A stretch of 64,000 bases of DNA from Candidatus Kapaibacterium thiocyanatum (lineage in GTDB: Bacteria > Bacteroidota > Ignavibacteria > Kapaibacteriales > Kapaibacteriaceae), in NCBI GenBank assembly GCA_001899175.1, contig MKVH01000024.1:744001-808000 (forward strand). Direction: 5' to 3'. The translations under genes and the position numbers were made by a program. The notes under the pieces are model-generated. The model was not told where the DNA came from. It saw nothing but the letters and a program-made list of their open reading frames with translations, and ran no database searches. Positions 51,801 to 59,883 of this stretch are shown here, one piece after another (the first letter of the stretch is position 1; the number at the start of each line of letters is the position of its first letter).

Positions 51801-53302
51801 TCTTCCAACTCGCAGACGCTCCCAAGAAGTACATGCTCCAGATCGTCAACGAGCATCCCGATGGCACGACCAATCCTACGACTGGCGATGCCAAGGGTAC
51901 GCACTCCGTAACGATCACGGACATCCAGCTTCTCGACAACGCACAAGGCTTCACGATCGATCCGACGTGGCAACGCCCGAGCGTCGCTAACCCCGTCGTT
52001 CTCCAGGCTGGCACGGATGTATGGGAAGTTCCCGTCATCTTCACGCCGTCGCGCCCCGGTTCGTTCACGGTCAAGTACGAAATCACGTCCGATGCTACCT
52101 ACAAGCGTCAGTACACGCTGCTGGCCCGCGTAGAAACGCAAGGCACGTTCATCGTAACCAACCAGGACTTCGAGCACTGGATCTACAACTCCACGGAGAA
52201 GACGGTTACGGTTCGTAACGAAAGCGCGGCCGACATGACGATCGAGATCGGTGACATCACCGGTCCGGACGCCCTCAACTACGTCGTCACGAATCCTCTG
52301 ACCAACACGATGACCGTTCCTGCCGGTGGATCGCGCGACGTCACCGTCCGCTTCACGCCGAACTACGTAACGCGCATCAAGGCCGGTCAGAACCTCGCTG
52401 GCCGTCTGCCGGAACGTGCTCAGGCCTTCACGGCTGCCATCGACTTCAAGGACATCACGAATCCGAGCGGTGCTTCGGAAACCAAGACGTCCCAACTCGT
52501 CGGTAACGGTATCTATCTTGAAACGACCGACTTCATCGGCCGTGACTACAAGACCATTCCTGGCAAGTCCGTCGACGTCGCCGTCGAACTCAAGGCCCTG
52601 CCGGAAGATATCGCCCCGTCGGATCTGACGCAGGTTCGCATCCGTATCTCCTACGATAACACGCTGGTCCGCCCGCGTACGGGTATGAACGACGTCATCC
52701 GCACTGGTCTTCAGATGGATGGCTGGGACATCCTGAAGCTCGACCAGGTCAGTGCCAACATGATCGAAATCGACCTGAAGGACAAGCGCGCCGTCAAGAC
52801 GCCGCTGCGTGACAACGGTACGCCGCTCTTCAAGCTGACGTTCGATGCATTCCTCGCGAAGGGTGCCGATCCGAACAACCTCTTCACGAGCGAACTCCCG
52901 ATCCAGATGTACTGGAACGACCATGAGAGCGAAAACATCGAGCGCAAGGAATACGTTGTCTTCAACAACGAACCTGGCAAGATTGTCGTCGATCCTCAGT
53001 GCGCCAAGGGTCTCCGCCTGGTAGGTATCACGAACACCGCCTTCGGTGTAAAGGGTAGCTATCCGAACCCGGCAAGCTCGACGACGGTCATCAACTACTC
53101 GATCGGTCTCTCGGGTCACACGACCATCGCCCTGTACAACAACATGGGCGAACGTGTCCTCGACATCGTAGATACGGATCTGCAAATGGGTCAGTATGAG
53201 CTGACGGTGGACCTCAGCCTCCTCCCGTCCGGCACGTACTACTATCAAGTGATCTCCGGCCCGTACACGAGCGCACCGCAAGTGCTGAACGTCGTACGCT
53301 AA
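48842..53302 (+). CDS. Very large secreted IgGFc-binding-like surface protein with T9SS sorting domain
   Basis: 1486-residue exported protein. Signal peptide: TLVVALLAFITGLGVLSAQ. The N-terminal ~500 residues resemble the IgGFc-binding domain (DLSGTYIKASRPVSVVSGH, ILVIADKDNTVVTYSPT, VIRIVALEDNTLVQS). Several choice-of-anchor-D-like modules follow (FGVLPYNTPSCKEITFTNM, YETKLVFGNSGNQPLTF). The last ~90 residues (SYPNPASSTTVINYSIGLSG ... QVLNVVR) are a well-formed T9SS type A sorting domain. Codons are strikingly biased toward GGT, CGT, GCT and TTC compared with neighbours, as in highly expressed genes. Own promoter and a perfect terminator flank it. Likely an abundant surface-layer-type or adhesion protein; the exact role is unknown. 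Confidence 0.82.
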   Translation: MRVVSSTTRTLVVALLAFITGLGVLSAQTTTTEKRGTMSLIEGRRYVVAFPQVWASPTEKPMPVPMMLLISSKSKAKVRITTPADPSRNNNPGINREVTLKPNEVAKIPIPIGYMNEESETRKGHGIMVTSDKPISVSTFQAWQGNGEMARHLPVEAWGKNYFTMNFYQDRYGTEGAGYKNRPGQILVIADKDNTVVTYSPTVTTEGGPDAVSTPKGSTQTVTLERGETFLIKAKIDPNGTKEWSTDLSGTYIKASRPVSVVSGHTKVAIMRYPDVLPPTGAFAAEAHFVRNNVHDAMLPVEMAGTEFVTVPCQYTPTRVVGMASQEFGIDDDKGDVIRIVALEDNTLVQSMQVTGAGLQNERTLRKGESFLATSVEVPKFWKTSKPALVGHYGKSYAKILPPLMGRSDDGKVDLPQGHPTVESGMPMLQYVPSVDRWVNYGVFYAPDGMDNFMNIVCRADEVGKIKFDGRALSSAFSPRLLPGTPFAYVRTNISTGDHTIESDAPSVKWAAWNYGSLDGLQQGRAYGTPIAIDLSIACDDSLSVKEQIVCGDVDAQGKILPENTTCGSIFAVYADVLDNYELIVDENFNSGDPTVRFQVKVLDKTKDATATVLVVTRSGKFVEKTYTYIADKLAFDPKAIDFGVLPYNTPSCKEITFTNMNANAPLNVKEIKAKYFPGTYTFNPTSFTLAPGASQKVQVCAMITSPELKLDTVLVSLDCFDMPATELRVRGAEPKVNVGDRNWGTLPASSPGVRQPVVITNASNVDVIIKGYDKTYLDGVNHGGNFFAPIGLEDDKMPITIKGGERYTFTVMYSPKGQADVAHRVDVPFYTNAKEYDTIAVLEGMGVANAPYTNPLTWNERVIDNVVTAKGISQYETKLVFGNSGNQPLTFKQPVITGADAAAFKIVDNGNVGSFPTQLAAGPNNAGERYITVAFVPNELPNRAAERNDYVAAVLFETESGASVSAELTATAWQPQVKGEDHDFGLFQLADAPKKYMLQIVNEHPDGTTNPTTGDAKGTHSVTITDIQLLDNAQGFTIDPTWQRPSVANPVVLQAGTDVWEVPVIFTPSRPGSFTVKYEITSDATYKRQYTLLARVETQGTFIVTNQDFEHWIYNSTEKTVTVRNESAADMTIEIGDITGPDALNYVVTNPLTNTMTVPAGGSRDVTVRFTPNYVTRIKAGQNLAGRLPERAQAFTAAIDFKDITNPSGASETKTSQLVGNGIYLETTDFIGRDYKTIPGKSVDVAVELKALPEDIAPSDLTQVRIRISYDNTLVRPRTGMNDVIRTGLQMDGWDILKLDQVSANMIEIDLKDKRAVKTPLRDNGTPLFKLTFDAFLAKGADPNNLFTSELPIQMYWNDHESENIERKEYVVFNNEPGKIVVDPQCAKGLRLVGITNTAFGVKGSYPNPASSTTVINYSIGLSGHTTIALYNNMGERVLDIVDTDLQMGQYELTVDLSLLPSGTYYYQVISGPYTSAPQVLNVVR

Positions 53303-53327
53303 GCCAAGAGATCGGACGAAACCAGTC

Positions 53328-53368
53328 GACCCCCTTCCGGTATACGCCGGAAGGGGGTCGTTGTTTTT
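53328..53368 (+). terminator. Strong rho-independent terminator
   Basis: A perfect 13-bp GC-rich stem (arms 53328-53340 and 53347-53359) with a 6-base loop, followed by GTTGTTTTT. It closes the large surface-protein gene 25 bases after its stop. Confidence 0.92.
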
Positions 53369-53399
53369 GGTGGGATACCAACAGTTCCAGGGTGATGCG

Positions 53400-54941
53400 A
53401 TGTACCGTATACGTACCACGATTCCTCTTCTGATACTGGCCTGTACGGCCCTGATGGCACAGGACGATCCCCAGCCGGGCACGATACCGATGACTCCCGT
53501 ATCGTCCGTCGGGCTGGTCCGTACCACCATCACCGTCCCGCCCCGCTTCGCCTCCGCGATCTCGTTGCCGTCGCCGACGAACTCCGTGAACCTTCCGGAA
53601 GGCTGGACGGCGTCCGTGTTCTACGCAGCTCCGGTCGCGACCCTGAACAAACCACGCTTCATGGCATGGGGACCGAACGACGTGCTCTACGTCGCCAACA
53701 TGAATCGCGGAAACGTTCTCGCCCTGCCCGACCTCGATCACGACGGTATCGCCGATACGGCCATCGTAGCCGCAACAGGATTCGTGAACGGACATGACGT
53801 GCGATTCTGGCGTGATACGATGTACGTCGGTACGGAGGCGGCCATTCTCAAGCTCTGGCGCAGCGACCCGGACGGATACAGGTTCGACCAGCGGCAGGTC
53901 GTCATCAACAAGGCCGAGCAGCAGAATCAGCTCGGAGGGAATCATCGGACACGCTCCCTCGTGATCGATACCGTGCACCGGAAGCTCTACGTGAGTGTAG
54001 GGTCGAGAGGCAATGCGGATCGCGAGACGGACAGGGCTCTCATAGAAGAGTACGAGATGGATGGCAGCGGACGTCGTCCGTACGCCACGGGAATCCGGAA
54101 CGGAGTCGGCCTTACGCTTCATCCACGGACGGGCAGGCTATGGGGGAACAATAACGGAAGCGATCTGCAGGGCAACGACATCCCGCCCGAATGGGTGGAT
54201 CTCATCAGGGACAACGGATTCTACGGCTATCCCTTCGCCTATCACTATCAACGCTGGTTCGATCTCGATGCATCGGATTACAAGGACATCAAGCCGACGA
54301 CGGCGCGCGATACCGCACTCGTCGCATCCATGCGGCCACCGGCCGCCCTCGTCACTGCTCATTCGGCACCGATGCAGATCGTTTTCACGCATGACAACGT
54401 CCCGCAGCGATGGCGCCACGGAGCCTTCATGGCCCTGCGAGGGTCATGGAACAGACAGCCACTCAGCGGTTCGAAGATCGTCTTCCTGGAGTTCGACGAC
54501 GACAACGATACCGTCGCGAACGTCGCTCAGGACTTCTGTACGGGCTTCATCAACGATACCAACAACAGCGATACGAGATGGGCACGGCCCGTCGGTGTCG
54601 CCGTCGGCAACGACGGTTCGGTCTACGTTTCCATCGACGATCTGAAGCAATGCATTCTCAAGTTGACCCCTCCCCACGATGTGGGGGTCGATGGACGGGA
54701 AGAGCATGGCGACGTTCCGCTCGGCATCTATCCCAATCCTGTCCGTGACCGGTTCAGGATCGCATGGCCGGTGACAGAGCCGTCCGGTATCGAATGGACG
54801 CTCTTCGACGTCGCCGGGCGGCGCATACTGGAGGGAAGAGGAGCCGATATCGATGCATCGCTTTTGCAGTCGGGTGTCTATCAGGTGTATTGCCGTAGTG
54901 GACGGGACCGGCGAACGGCGACGGTCTCCGTCATACACTGA
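53400..54941 (+). CDS. Secreted PQQ/sorbosone-dehydrogenase-like protein with sorting domain
   Basis: 513-residue exported protein. Signal peptide: TTIPLLILACTALMAQ after MYRIR. The main part has the six-bladed propeller pattern of soluble glucose or sorbosone dehydrogenases: RFMAWGPNDVLYVANM, NHRTRSLVIDTVHRKLYVSV, GIRNGVGLTLHPRTGRLWGN and FMALRGSWNRQPLSGSKI. Whether PQQ is bound is not shown. The C-terminus (LGIYPNPVRDRFRIAWPV, then TLFDVAGRRILEG) is a T9SS-type sorting domain. ATG 53400 was chosen as it begins the signal peptide. It converges with waaA, stop to stop with one base between. Confidence 0.78.
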   Translation: MYRIRTTIPLLILACTALMAQDDPQPGTIPMTPVSSVGLVRTTITVPPRFASAISLPSPTNSVNLPEGWTASVFYAAPVATLNKPRFMAWGPNDVLYVANMNRGNVLALPDLDHDGIADTAIVAATGFVNGHDVRFWRDTMYVGTEAAILKLWRSDPDGYRFDQRQVVINKAEQQNQLGGNHRTRSLVIDTVHRKLYVSVGSRGNADRETDRALIEEYEMDGSGRRPYATGIRNGVGLTLHPRTGRLWGNNNGSDLQGNDIPPEWVDLIRDNGFYGYPFAYHYQRWFDLDASDYKDIKPTTARDTALVASMRPPAALVTAHSAPMQIVFTHDNVPQRWRHGAFMALRGSWNRQPLSGSKIVFLEFDDDNDTVANVAQDFCTGFINDTNNSDTRWARPVGVAVGNDGSVYVSIDDLKQCILKLTPPHDVGVDGREEHGDVPLGIYPNPVRDRFRIAWPVTEPSGIEWTLFDVAGRRILEGRGADIDASLLQSGVYQVYCRSGRDRRTATVSVIH

Positions 54942-54942
54942 G

Positions 54943-56178
54943 TTACGGTTCTGTCGTTCGCTTCGGCAAGGCCGCATCGATACGATCGGCGATGATTCCG
55001 CTGCTGCCCGTACGCGACGAGATATAGCGTCCGGCGGTCTCTCCGTCCTGCTTGCGTCTGTCGATATCGACGACGTGCATCGTGATCCATGTCATGGCTT
55101 CTTCCACGGTCGTGACGACATGAAGTGCACCCAGATCGCGTAGTGCGATGGCATCGGCAGCACGGTCGATGCGCGGACCGCAGGCGAGCGGAATCCCGTA
55201 TCCGGCCGGTTCGGCCACGCTATGGACACCGGCACCGAATCCACCGCCCACGAAGGCTGCGTCGGCGATGGCGTAGAGCGAAAGCAGCTTGCCCACACTG
55301 TCCACGACGAGATGACCTGTCGTTCCTGCGGATGCGACGGACAGACGTGTACAGGGGAAGCGTCGTTCGATGCGCTGCAGCGCATCTTCCGTCGGCTCGT
55401 GCGGAACGATGACGAGACGCAGGCCGTGAAGCCGCAACGCAGGAAGAAAGAGGTCCTCGTCCGGTTCCCAGGAACTGCCCAGAACGATCGTCGTGACGCT
55501 CTCGTCACGCAGGGCGAGAATATCGGCCAGGGGATGATGCAGGCGATCCGTGATGCGATCGTATCGCGTGTCGGGGAGTACATCCACGACTCGTTCCGTC
55601 AGCATGTGCAACGTTGCGGCATCCGCTTCCGTGACGGCAGTGATGGACGAGCATCGACGGTAGGTGTCGGCCGTCCAGCTCCGGAGGAATCCCTTGCGTC
55701 CGGACGACGGCATCGTCGCATTGACGAGCATGACGGACGTACCGTGAGCGGAACAGGCCAGGACGTGATTGCGCCACAGGTCGTATCGGCCGACCAGCAG
55801 TACATCCGCGTCGATGGAGCGGACCGTCTTCCTCGCGTTGCGCCGGGTGTCGACGGGGAGGTAGTGGAGGTCGTCGACCAGGCCCGAGCGTCGCTGATGG
55901 ACGAAACCGGATGGTGAATACGCCGTGCCCACGATGTAGACGTCTGGCCTTGATGCACGGATTCTCTGAAGGACCGGAACGAGTTGTTCGAACTCGCCCA
56001 TGGAGGCTGCATGGACCCATAGCGTAGGGCCGATATGGGACGGGACCTTCCAGTCATCGCCGGAAAGTCCCGTGAATCGTTGTCCGGCCTTCGCATTGAA
56101 GATCGCCGCGATGCGGCTGGCGAGTGCCAGCACGGGCATCGCGATCAGGGAATGGATCAGATCGACGATCTTCGTCAT
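54943..56178 (-). CDS. waaA: 3-deoxy-D-manno-octulosonic acid transferase
   Basis: 411-residue WaaA/KdtA glycosyltransferase adding Kdo to lipid A. The N-terminal hydrophobic anchor (LIHSLIAMPVLALASRIAA) is followed by the family blocks LWVHAASMGEFEQLVPVL and VGRYDLWRNHVLAC, and the C-terminal domain has VLGSSWEPDEDLFLPAL and FVGGGFGAGVHSVAEPAGYG. It implies a Kdo-containing LPS. It shares a strand with the enoyl-CoA hydratase, 8 bases apart. Confidence 0.92.
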   Translation of the reverse strand: MTKIVDLIHSLIAMPVLALASRIAAIFNAKAGQRFTGLSGDDWKVPSHIGPTLWVHAASMGEFEQLVPVLQRIRASRPDVYIVGTAYSPSGFVHQRRSGLVDDLHYLPVDTRRNARKTVRSIDADVLLVGRYDLWRNHVLACSAHGTSVMLVNATMPSSGRKGFLRSWTADTYRRCSSITAVTEADAATLHMLTERVVDVLPDTRYDRITDRLHHPLADILALRDESVTTIVLGSSWEPDEDLFLPALRLHGLRLVIVPHEPTEDALQRIERRFPCTRLSVASAGTTGHLVVDSVGKLLSLYAIADAAFVGGGFGAGVHSVAEPAGYGIPLACGPRIDRAADAIALRDLGALHVVTTVEEAMTWITMHVVDIDRRKQDGETAGRYISSRTGSSGIIADRIDAALPKRTTEP

Positions 56179-56186
56179 CTCGTCGT

Positions 56187-56966
56187 TCAGCGTCCGCTGA
56201 ACGATGCCTGCCGCTTCTCGAGGAAGGCTTGCGTACCTTCCTTGAAGTCCTGCGTACCGCAGACACGTGCGAAGATGCTGGCTTCGACGAAGAGACCTTC
56301 GAGCAGTGATGTGTCATCGGCAACCTGCACGGCTTCGAGGCAGCCATACAGTGCCAGGGGAGCCTTCGTTGCCAGCGAGGCGGCGAACGCCTGGGTCGAT
56401 GCAAGGAGCGTGTCCTGAGGATAGACGCGGTTGACCAGGCCCAGGCGCAGGGCTTCGTCGGCTCCTACCATGTCACCCGACAACACCAGTTCCATCGCCT
56501 TCGCAGGGCCGACGAGGCGGCTCAGGCGTTGCGTACCGCCGTATCCCGGAATGATTCCGAGGTTGATTTCCGGCTGGCCGAATCGTGCGTTCTCCGAAGC
56601 GAAGCGGATATGGCAGGCCATGGCCAGTTCACAACCACCTCCGAGCGCGAAGCCGTTGACGGCAGCGATGACGGGCTTGCCGAGACGCTCGATGGCGTTC
56701 AGCACGCGTTGTCCACGCTCCGCGAACAGACGACCGCTATAGGTGTCCTGCCGGTGGAGTTCCTCGATATCGGCACCGGCGGCGAAGGCCTTCGGGCCAC
56801 TGCCGGTCACCACCACGGCATGGATTGTGGGATCGGCCTTGATCTCGGCGAAGGTTGCCTCGAGAGCATCCAGGACGTCCGAATTCAGGGCATTGAGTTT
56901 GTCGGGACGGTTCAGGCTGACCGTCACGTATCCCGTGGCGCGATCGATTAACACTACCGAGCTCAT
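56187..56966 (-). CDS. Enoyl-CoA hydratase (crotonase family)
   Basis: 259-residue crotonase. The oxyanion-hole segments are AFAAGADIEEL and NGFALGGGCELAMA; the catalytic glutamates lie in the latter and in FGQPEINLGIIPGYGGTQR. This arrangement fits a short-chain enoyl-CoA hydratase. ATG 56966 gives the family N-terminus (MSSVVLIDRATGYV); the open frame further upstream is a shadow. A TAGCTTTG element lies at 57009-57002. Confidence 0.93.
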   Translation of the reverse strand: MSSVVLIDRATGYVTVSLNRPDKLNALNSDVLDALEATFAEIKADPTIHAVVVTGSGPKAFAAGADIEELHRQDTYSGRLFAERGQRVLNAIERLGKPVIAAVNGFALGGGCELAMACHIRFASENARFGQPEINLGIIPGYGGTQRLSRLVGPAKAMELVLSGDMVGADEALRLGLVNRVYPQDTLLASTQAFAASLATKAPLALYGCLEAVQVADDTSLLEGLFVEASIFARVCGTQDFKEGTQAFLEKRQASFSGR

Positions 56967-57001
56967 GTTTTCGGTCTTGCATGCAATGGAACAAATCGGG
57001 G

Positions 57002-57009
57002 CAAAGCTA
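57002..57009 (-). promoter_or_regulatory. TAnnTTTG -7 element for the enoyl-CoA hydratase-waaA unit
   Basis: Minus-strand TAGCTTTG about 36 bases before the hydratase ATG. No -33 TTG at the expected distance. Confidence 0.45.
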
Positions 57010-57063
57010 CGAAAAAGGTCGGGCCGACTCGGGGCGCACGACGTAGGTGTTGATATCTGCGGG

Positions 57064-57094
57064 TTGGCTGCCATGCGGTACGATCCTAACTTTG
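57064..57094 (+). promoter_or_regulatory. Bacteroidetes-type promoter for the phosphodiester glycosidase gene
   Basis: TTG at 57064-57066, 20-base spacer, TAACTTTG at 57087-57094; the ATG follows at 57106. Both halves and the spacing match the promoter at 11225-11255 exactly. Confidence 0.6.
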
Positions 57095-57105
57095 AACCCA
57101 AGTGC

Positions 57106-58617
57106 ATGACGACCCCCCACCGGCTACCATATCGTCTTCTCGTTGCAGTGCTCATGGCGCTCGCGTTCTGCATCGCCATACCTCCCAACGTCGAGGCCGG
57201 ACAGAAGGGCAGGAAGAAGAAAGCCGTCGCTTCGGCACAGACCCGGAAGAAGGGCGTGTCTCGGTCCGGGACGAAGAAGGCCGGCAAGACACGGGTAGCC
57301 TCGAAACGGAGCAGACGCGTCCGTGCGCCGCACATACGTAACACGGCCATGACGCGGTTGACCATCATGCGTGAGCATGAACTGTCTCCCGGCGTCCAGT
57401 ACTATCAGTATCGCTCCAATGGAGCAGTGCCTCTCGACGTTCATGTCGTGACGATGGACCGGACCGTTCAGGGCAACGCCGTGCGTATCGTCAAGGCCGA
57501 GAACGCCAACGACGGGCTGGAACGTCTTGCCGATATGTACGGACGGTATAACGAAACGACGAGCAACAACGCCCTGTGTCTCGTCAATGCCAATTTCTGG
57601 CGCGCCTATCGGAATACGCCGATCGGACCCTGCGTCATCGACGGCGAAGTCGTCGAGATGAATCCGTACAAGAAATGGTCGAGTGCCTTCTTCGACATGA
57701 AGAACACGATGATCATCGATACGTTCGCTATCAGCGGTACGGTATCCTTCGGCTACAGGACATTTCCGGTGGCCAATGTGAACCGTCGCATGGACAGTAC
57801 CGGTATCGTGATCTACAACGACTACGGTGGTCCGAAGATCCCGCATGTTTCGGCGAAGGAGGTCCAGAAGTTCTTCGCGGAGGCCGTGAAGGACACGATG
57901 ACGCTGGAAGGGGATTCGTCCGACATCGCCCTCACGCAGGAGCAACTCCGCAATGAGATCGCCGAGGCGCAGCGCGAGGCGAATGCCGAATATCCGATGA
58001 TCAAGATCAGGCTGCGGTACCTGCGTTCGCCCGGTATCAACGTCGCCGTGCCTTGCCAGATCCTCGGTATCGATTCCGGTACGGTGGACATGCCGTTGAG
58101 GGGATGCATCGTGTCGTTCCCGCGCAGTCAGCTGCGCGGCGCGTTCCCGCGCATCGGAGATACGTTGACGATCACGTATCAGACCAACATCCACCGTGGC
58201 ACACGATTCATGAATGCCGTCAGCGGCACCCCGCGTCTCGTCCGCGATGGCGTGGCCAAACATGAAGCCATGTCGGAGGGATCGACGGGACGACGCTTCA
58301 TCCAGCAGAATCTCGCTCGTACGGCCCTTGGTGTCGACCGTCTGGGTAATCGCATCATCATCGCCGCGGTGGAGCCTACACGCTCCGAAGAACATCAGAC
58401 GGGGGCGACGCTGCAGCAGATGGCATCCGTGATGAAGCTGCTCGGAGCATACGACGCCATGAATCTCGATGGCGGCGGTTCCAGCGGGATGATCGTCCAG
58501 GGTGACCATGTCTTCTTCGATGGTACGGATCCTCTCACCCGGCGCATCTCCGTCGGCCTGGCTATCATCAAACGTTCGCATGTGCTACGCACGATCATCG
58601 GTGACCGGCAGGAGTGA
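57106..58617 (+). CDS. Exported phosphodiester-glycosidase-like (NAGPA-domain) protein
   Basis: 503-residue protein with signal sequence at ~9-31 and then a very basic stretch (~residues 34-75, Lys/Arg-rich). The C-terminal half has the NAGPA/phosphodiester glycosidase blocks: RTALGVDRLGNRIIIAAVE and AMNLDGGGSSGMIVQG. In animals such domains remove GlcNAc covering mannose-6-phosphate; in bacteria they act on GlcNAc-1-phosphodiesters, for example exopolysaccharide or wall teichoic-type polymers. Its long N-terminal part, also conserved-looking, is unassigned. It has its own promoter. Confidence 0.75.
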   Translation: MTTPHRLPYRLLVAVLMALAFCIAIPPNVEAGQKGRKKKAVASAQTRKKGVSRSGTKKAGKTRVASKRSRRVRAPHIRNTAMTRLTIMREHELSPGVQYYQYRSNGAVPLDVHVVTMDRTVQGNAVRIVKAENANDGLERLADMYGRYNETTSNNALCLVNANFWRAYRNTPIGPCVIDGEVVEMNPYKKWSSAFFDMKNTMIIDTFAISGTVSFGYRTFPVANVNRRMDSTGIVIYNDYGGPKIPHVSAKEVQKFFAEAVKDTMTLEGDSSDIALTQEQLRNEIAEAQREANAEYPMIKIRLRYLRSPGINVAVPCQILGIDSGTVDMPLRGCIVSFPRSQLRGAFPRIGDTLTITYQTNIHRGTRFMNAVSGTPRLVRDGVAKHEAMSEGSTGRRFIQQNLARTALGVDRLGNRIIIAAVEPTRSEEHQTGATLQQMASVMKLLGAYDAMNLDGGGSSGMIVQGDHVFFDGTDPLTRRISVGLAIIKRSHVLRTIIGDRQE

Positions 58618-58942
58618 ACGGGATCCGGATGCGATGGATCGGCCGAGCGGCGAATCAGGTACATAGGGTCGAAGAATCGGTATACACGGGTGGCGAGGTC
58701 TGAATTCGTCAAGTCATGTATCATCCATGTCATGCGAAGAGGAAGTAGTAGTCCTTTCGCGTTGCCCGAAGACAGGAGATCACGGCAGGTTTACGTAGAC
58801 GACAGATACCCGGACATCAAGAGCGCATTCGATATGTTTCTTGCTGAACCGGCCCCGTTTTGTGTCCATTGGGCAAAACGATTCGGGTCAAACAACGATC
58901 TCGTTCCTCCGGAATGTTCACCGAACGAAGGCATTTATCATC
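58618..58942. other. 325-base intergenic region with no supported gene
   Basis: Between the NAGPA gene and the secreted orphan. A weak open frame starting with GTG at 58690 extends into the next gene in another frame and has no family look. TATGTTTC at 58833-58840 is one base from a -7 element, but no -33 match was seen. Confidence 0.4.
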
Positions 58943-59674
58943 ATGATCACCTACGAAGGGTATCGATCCAGAACGCGATGTCTGCTTCTCGCTTCGATGT
59001 TACTGGCGACACGGATCGCGACACAGGCACAGGAAGTCCATATCGGCGCTCCGGGTAACGGGACGGTCGCCATCGTGAACGACAGTATCCCGATATCGTG
59101 GTCCGTATCGTCCAAGGTGGGCGGTCATGGAAGCATCGCCCTGTGGGATGGAGAGACCGGACGTTGCTGGATTTTGGCAGATAGCGTCGATCTTCGGCAG
59201 AAGATGTTCGCGATCCCGGCTTCGGATCTACCCTGGTCGGCGAAGCTTCGTGTGTTGATCCGGCAGGAGGACAGGACGTGGCTCAGCAATGGATCCTTCA
59301 ACAAGGCTGGCGCCGACGTCGGTGGTCATGCCAGCAGCGCGATCGCCATCGACAGCAGTGCTGGTAGCAGCGGCAACGTGGTGTCGAAGATCGACGTTCG
59401 TCGGAGGGGACGTTGCGTCGACTACGGTCCTGTTCCTGAGCTCACTACGGTCTCGACCGGGATGACGCTCGATTGTCAGGACCTCGGAGGACGTACTCTG
59501 AAGGATGTCGACTATACGATCCACGATGGCATCATCACGGTATGCGATCTGCCCGTCGATACCTATGTCGTCATTCGTCTCGGTACGAAGGATGGTCGTA
59601 TGCTGCGTTCGGAAGTGATACTCCAGGACGAGCGCGCCCTGCTTCAGCGAAGTACGTTGACATCGCCTCGATAG
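58943..59674 (+). CDS. Secreted orphan protein with a possible degenerate sorting domain
   Basis: 243-residue unrecognised protein starting MITYEGYRSRT followed by a signal sequence (CLLLASMLLATRIATQAQ). The first ~90 mature residues have an Ig/Kre9-like look (ISWSVSSKVGG, then GSIALWDGETGR, IPASDLPW). A Gly/Ser-rich linker follows, and the last ~75 residues (LDCQDLGGRTLKDVDYTI, ITVCDLPVDTYVVIRLGTKD) resemble a T9SS sorting domain with changes. Start chosen at ATG 58943 as it is the only one that gives the signal peptide; the longer frame from 58841 is weaker. Confidence 0.6.
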   Translation: MITYEGYRSRTRCLLLASMLLATRIATQAQEVHIGAPGNGTVAIVNDSIPISWSVSSKVGGHGSIALWDGETGRCWILADSVDLRQKMFAIPASDLPWSAKLRVLIRQEDRTWLSNGSFNKAGADVGGHASSAIAIDSSAGSSGNVVSKIDVRRRGRCVDYGPVPELTTVSTGMTLDCQDLGGRTLKDVDYTIHDGIITVCDLPVDTYVVIRLGTKDGRMLRSEVILQDERALLQRSTLTSPR

Positions 59675-59883
59675 AATCGACGGACGATTTCGCGACGCGA
59701 AAAGGCAGTCCGATGGTGACCGCCGCCTACCGCGATCCTTGCCATATGCCGTGCCATCCCATGCGGTGAGCAGGAAACGACCGTTTCGTGCCGCTCATCG
59801 GTAACGACGACGATGAGTGTCGATTGGCTGGCCCGGCCTTCGAATCCGGAGAACATTCCCGGATGGTGTCCATTCCTTCGTAC

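Noticed and set aside
48959-53533. A 1524-codon open frame on the minus strand, antisense to the IgGFc-like protein
   Set aside because: Same pattern as above: repetitive Arg/Asp/Val composition, no start context or recognisable domain, and opposite a gene with clear signal peptide and sorting domain.
58690-59058. A 122-codon frame starting with GTG in the gap before the secreted orphan
   Set aside because: Extends into the next gene in another frame, has no Shine-Dalgarno or conserved look, and the overlapping frame with a signal peptide is the better gene.
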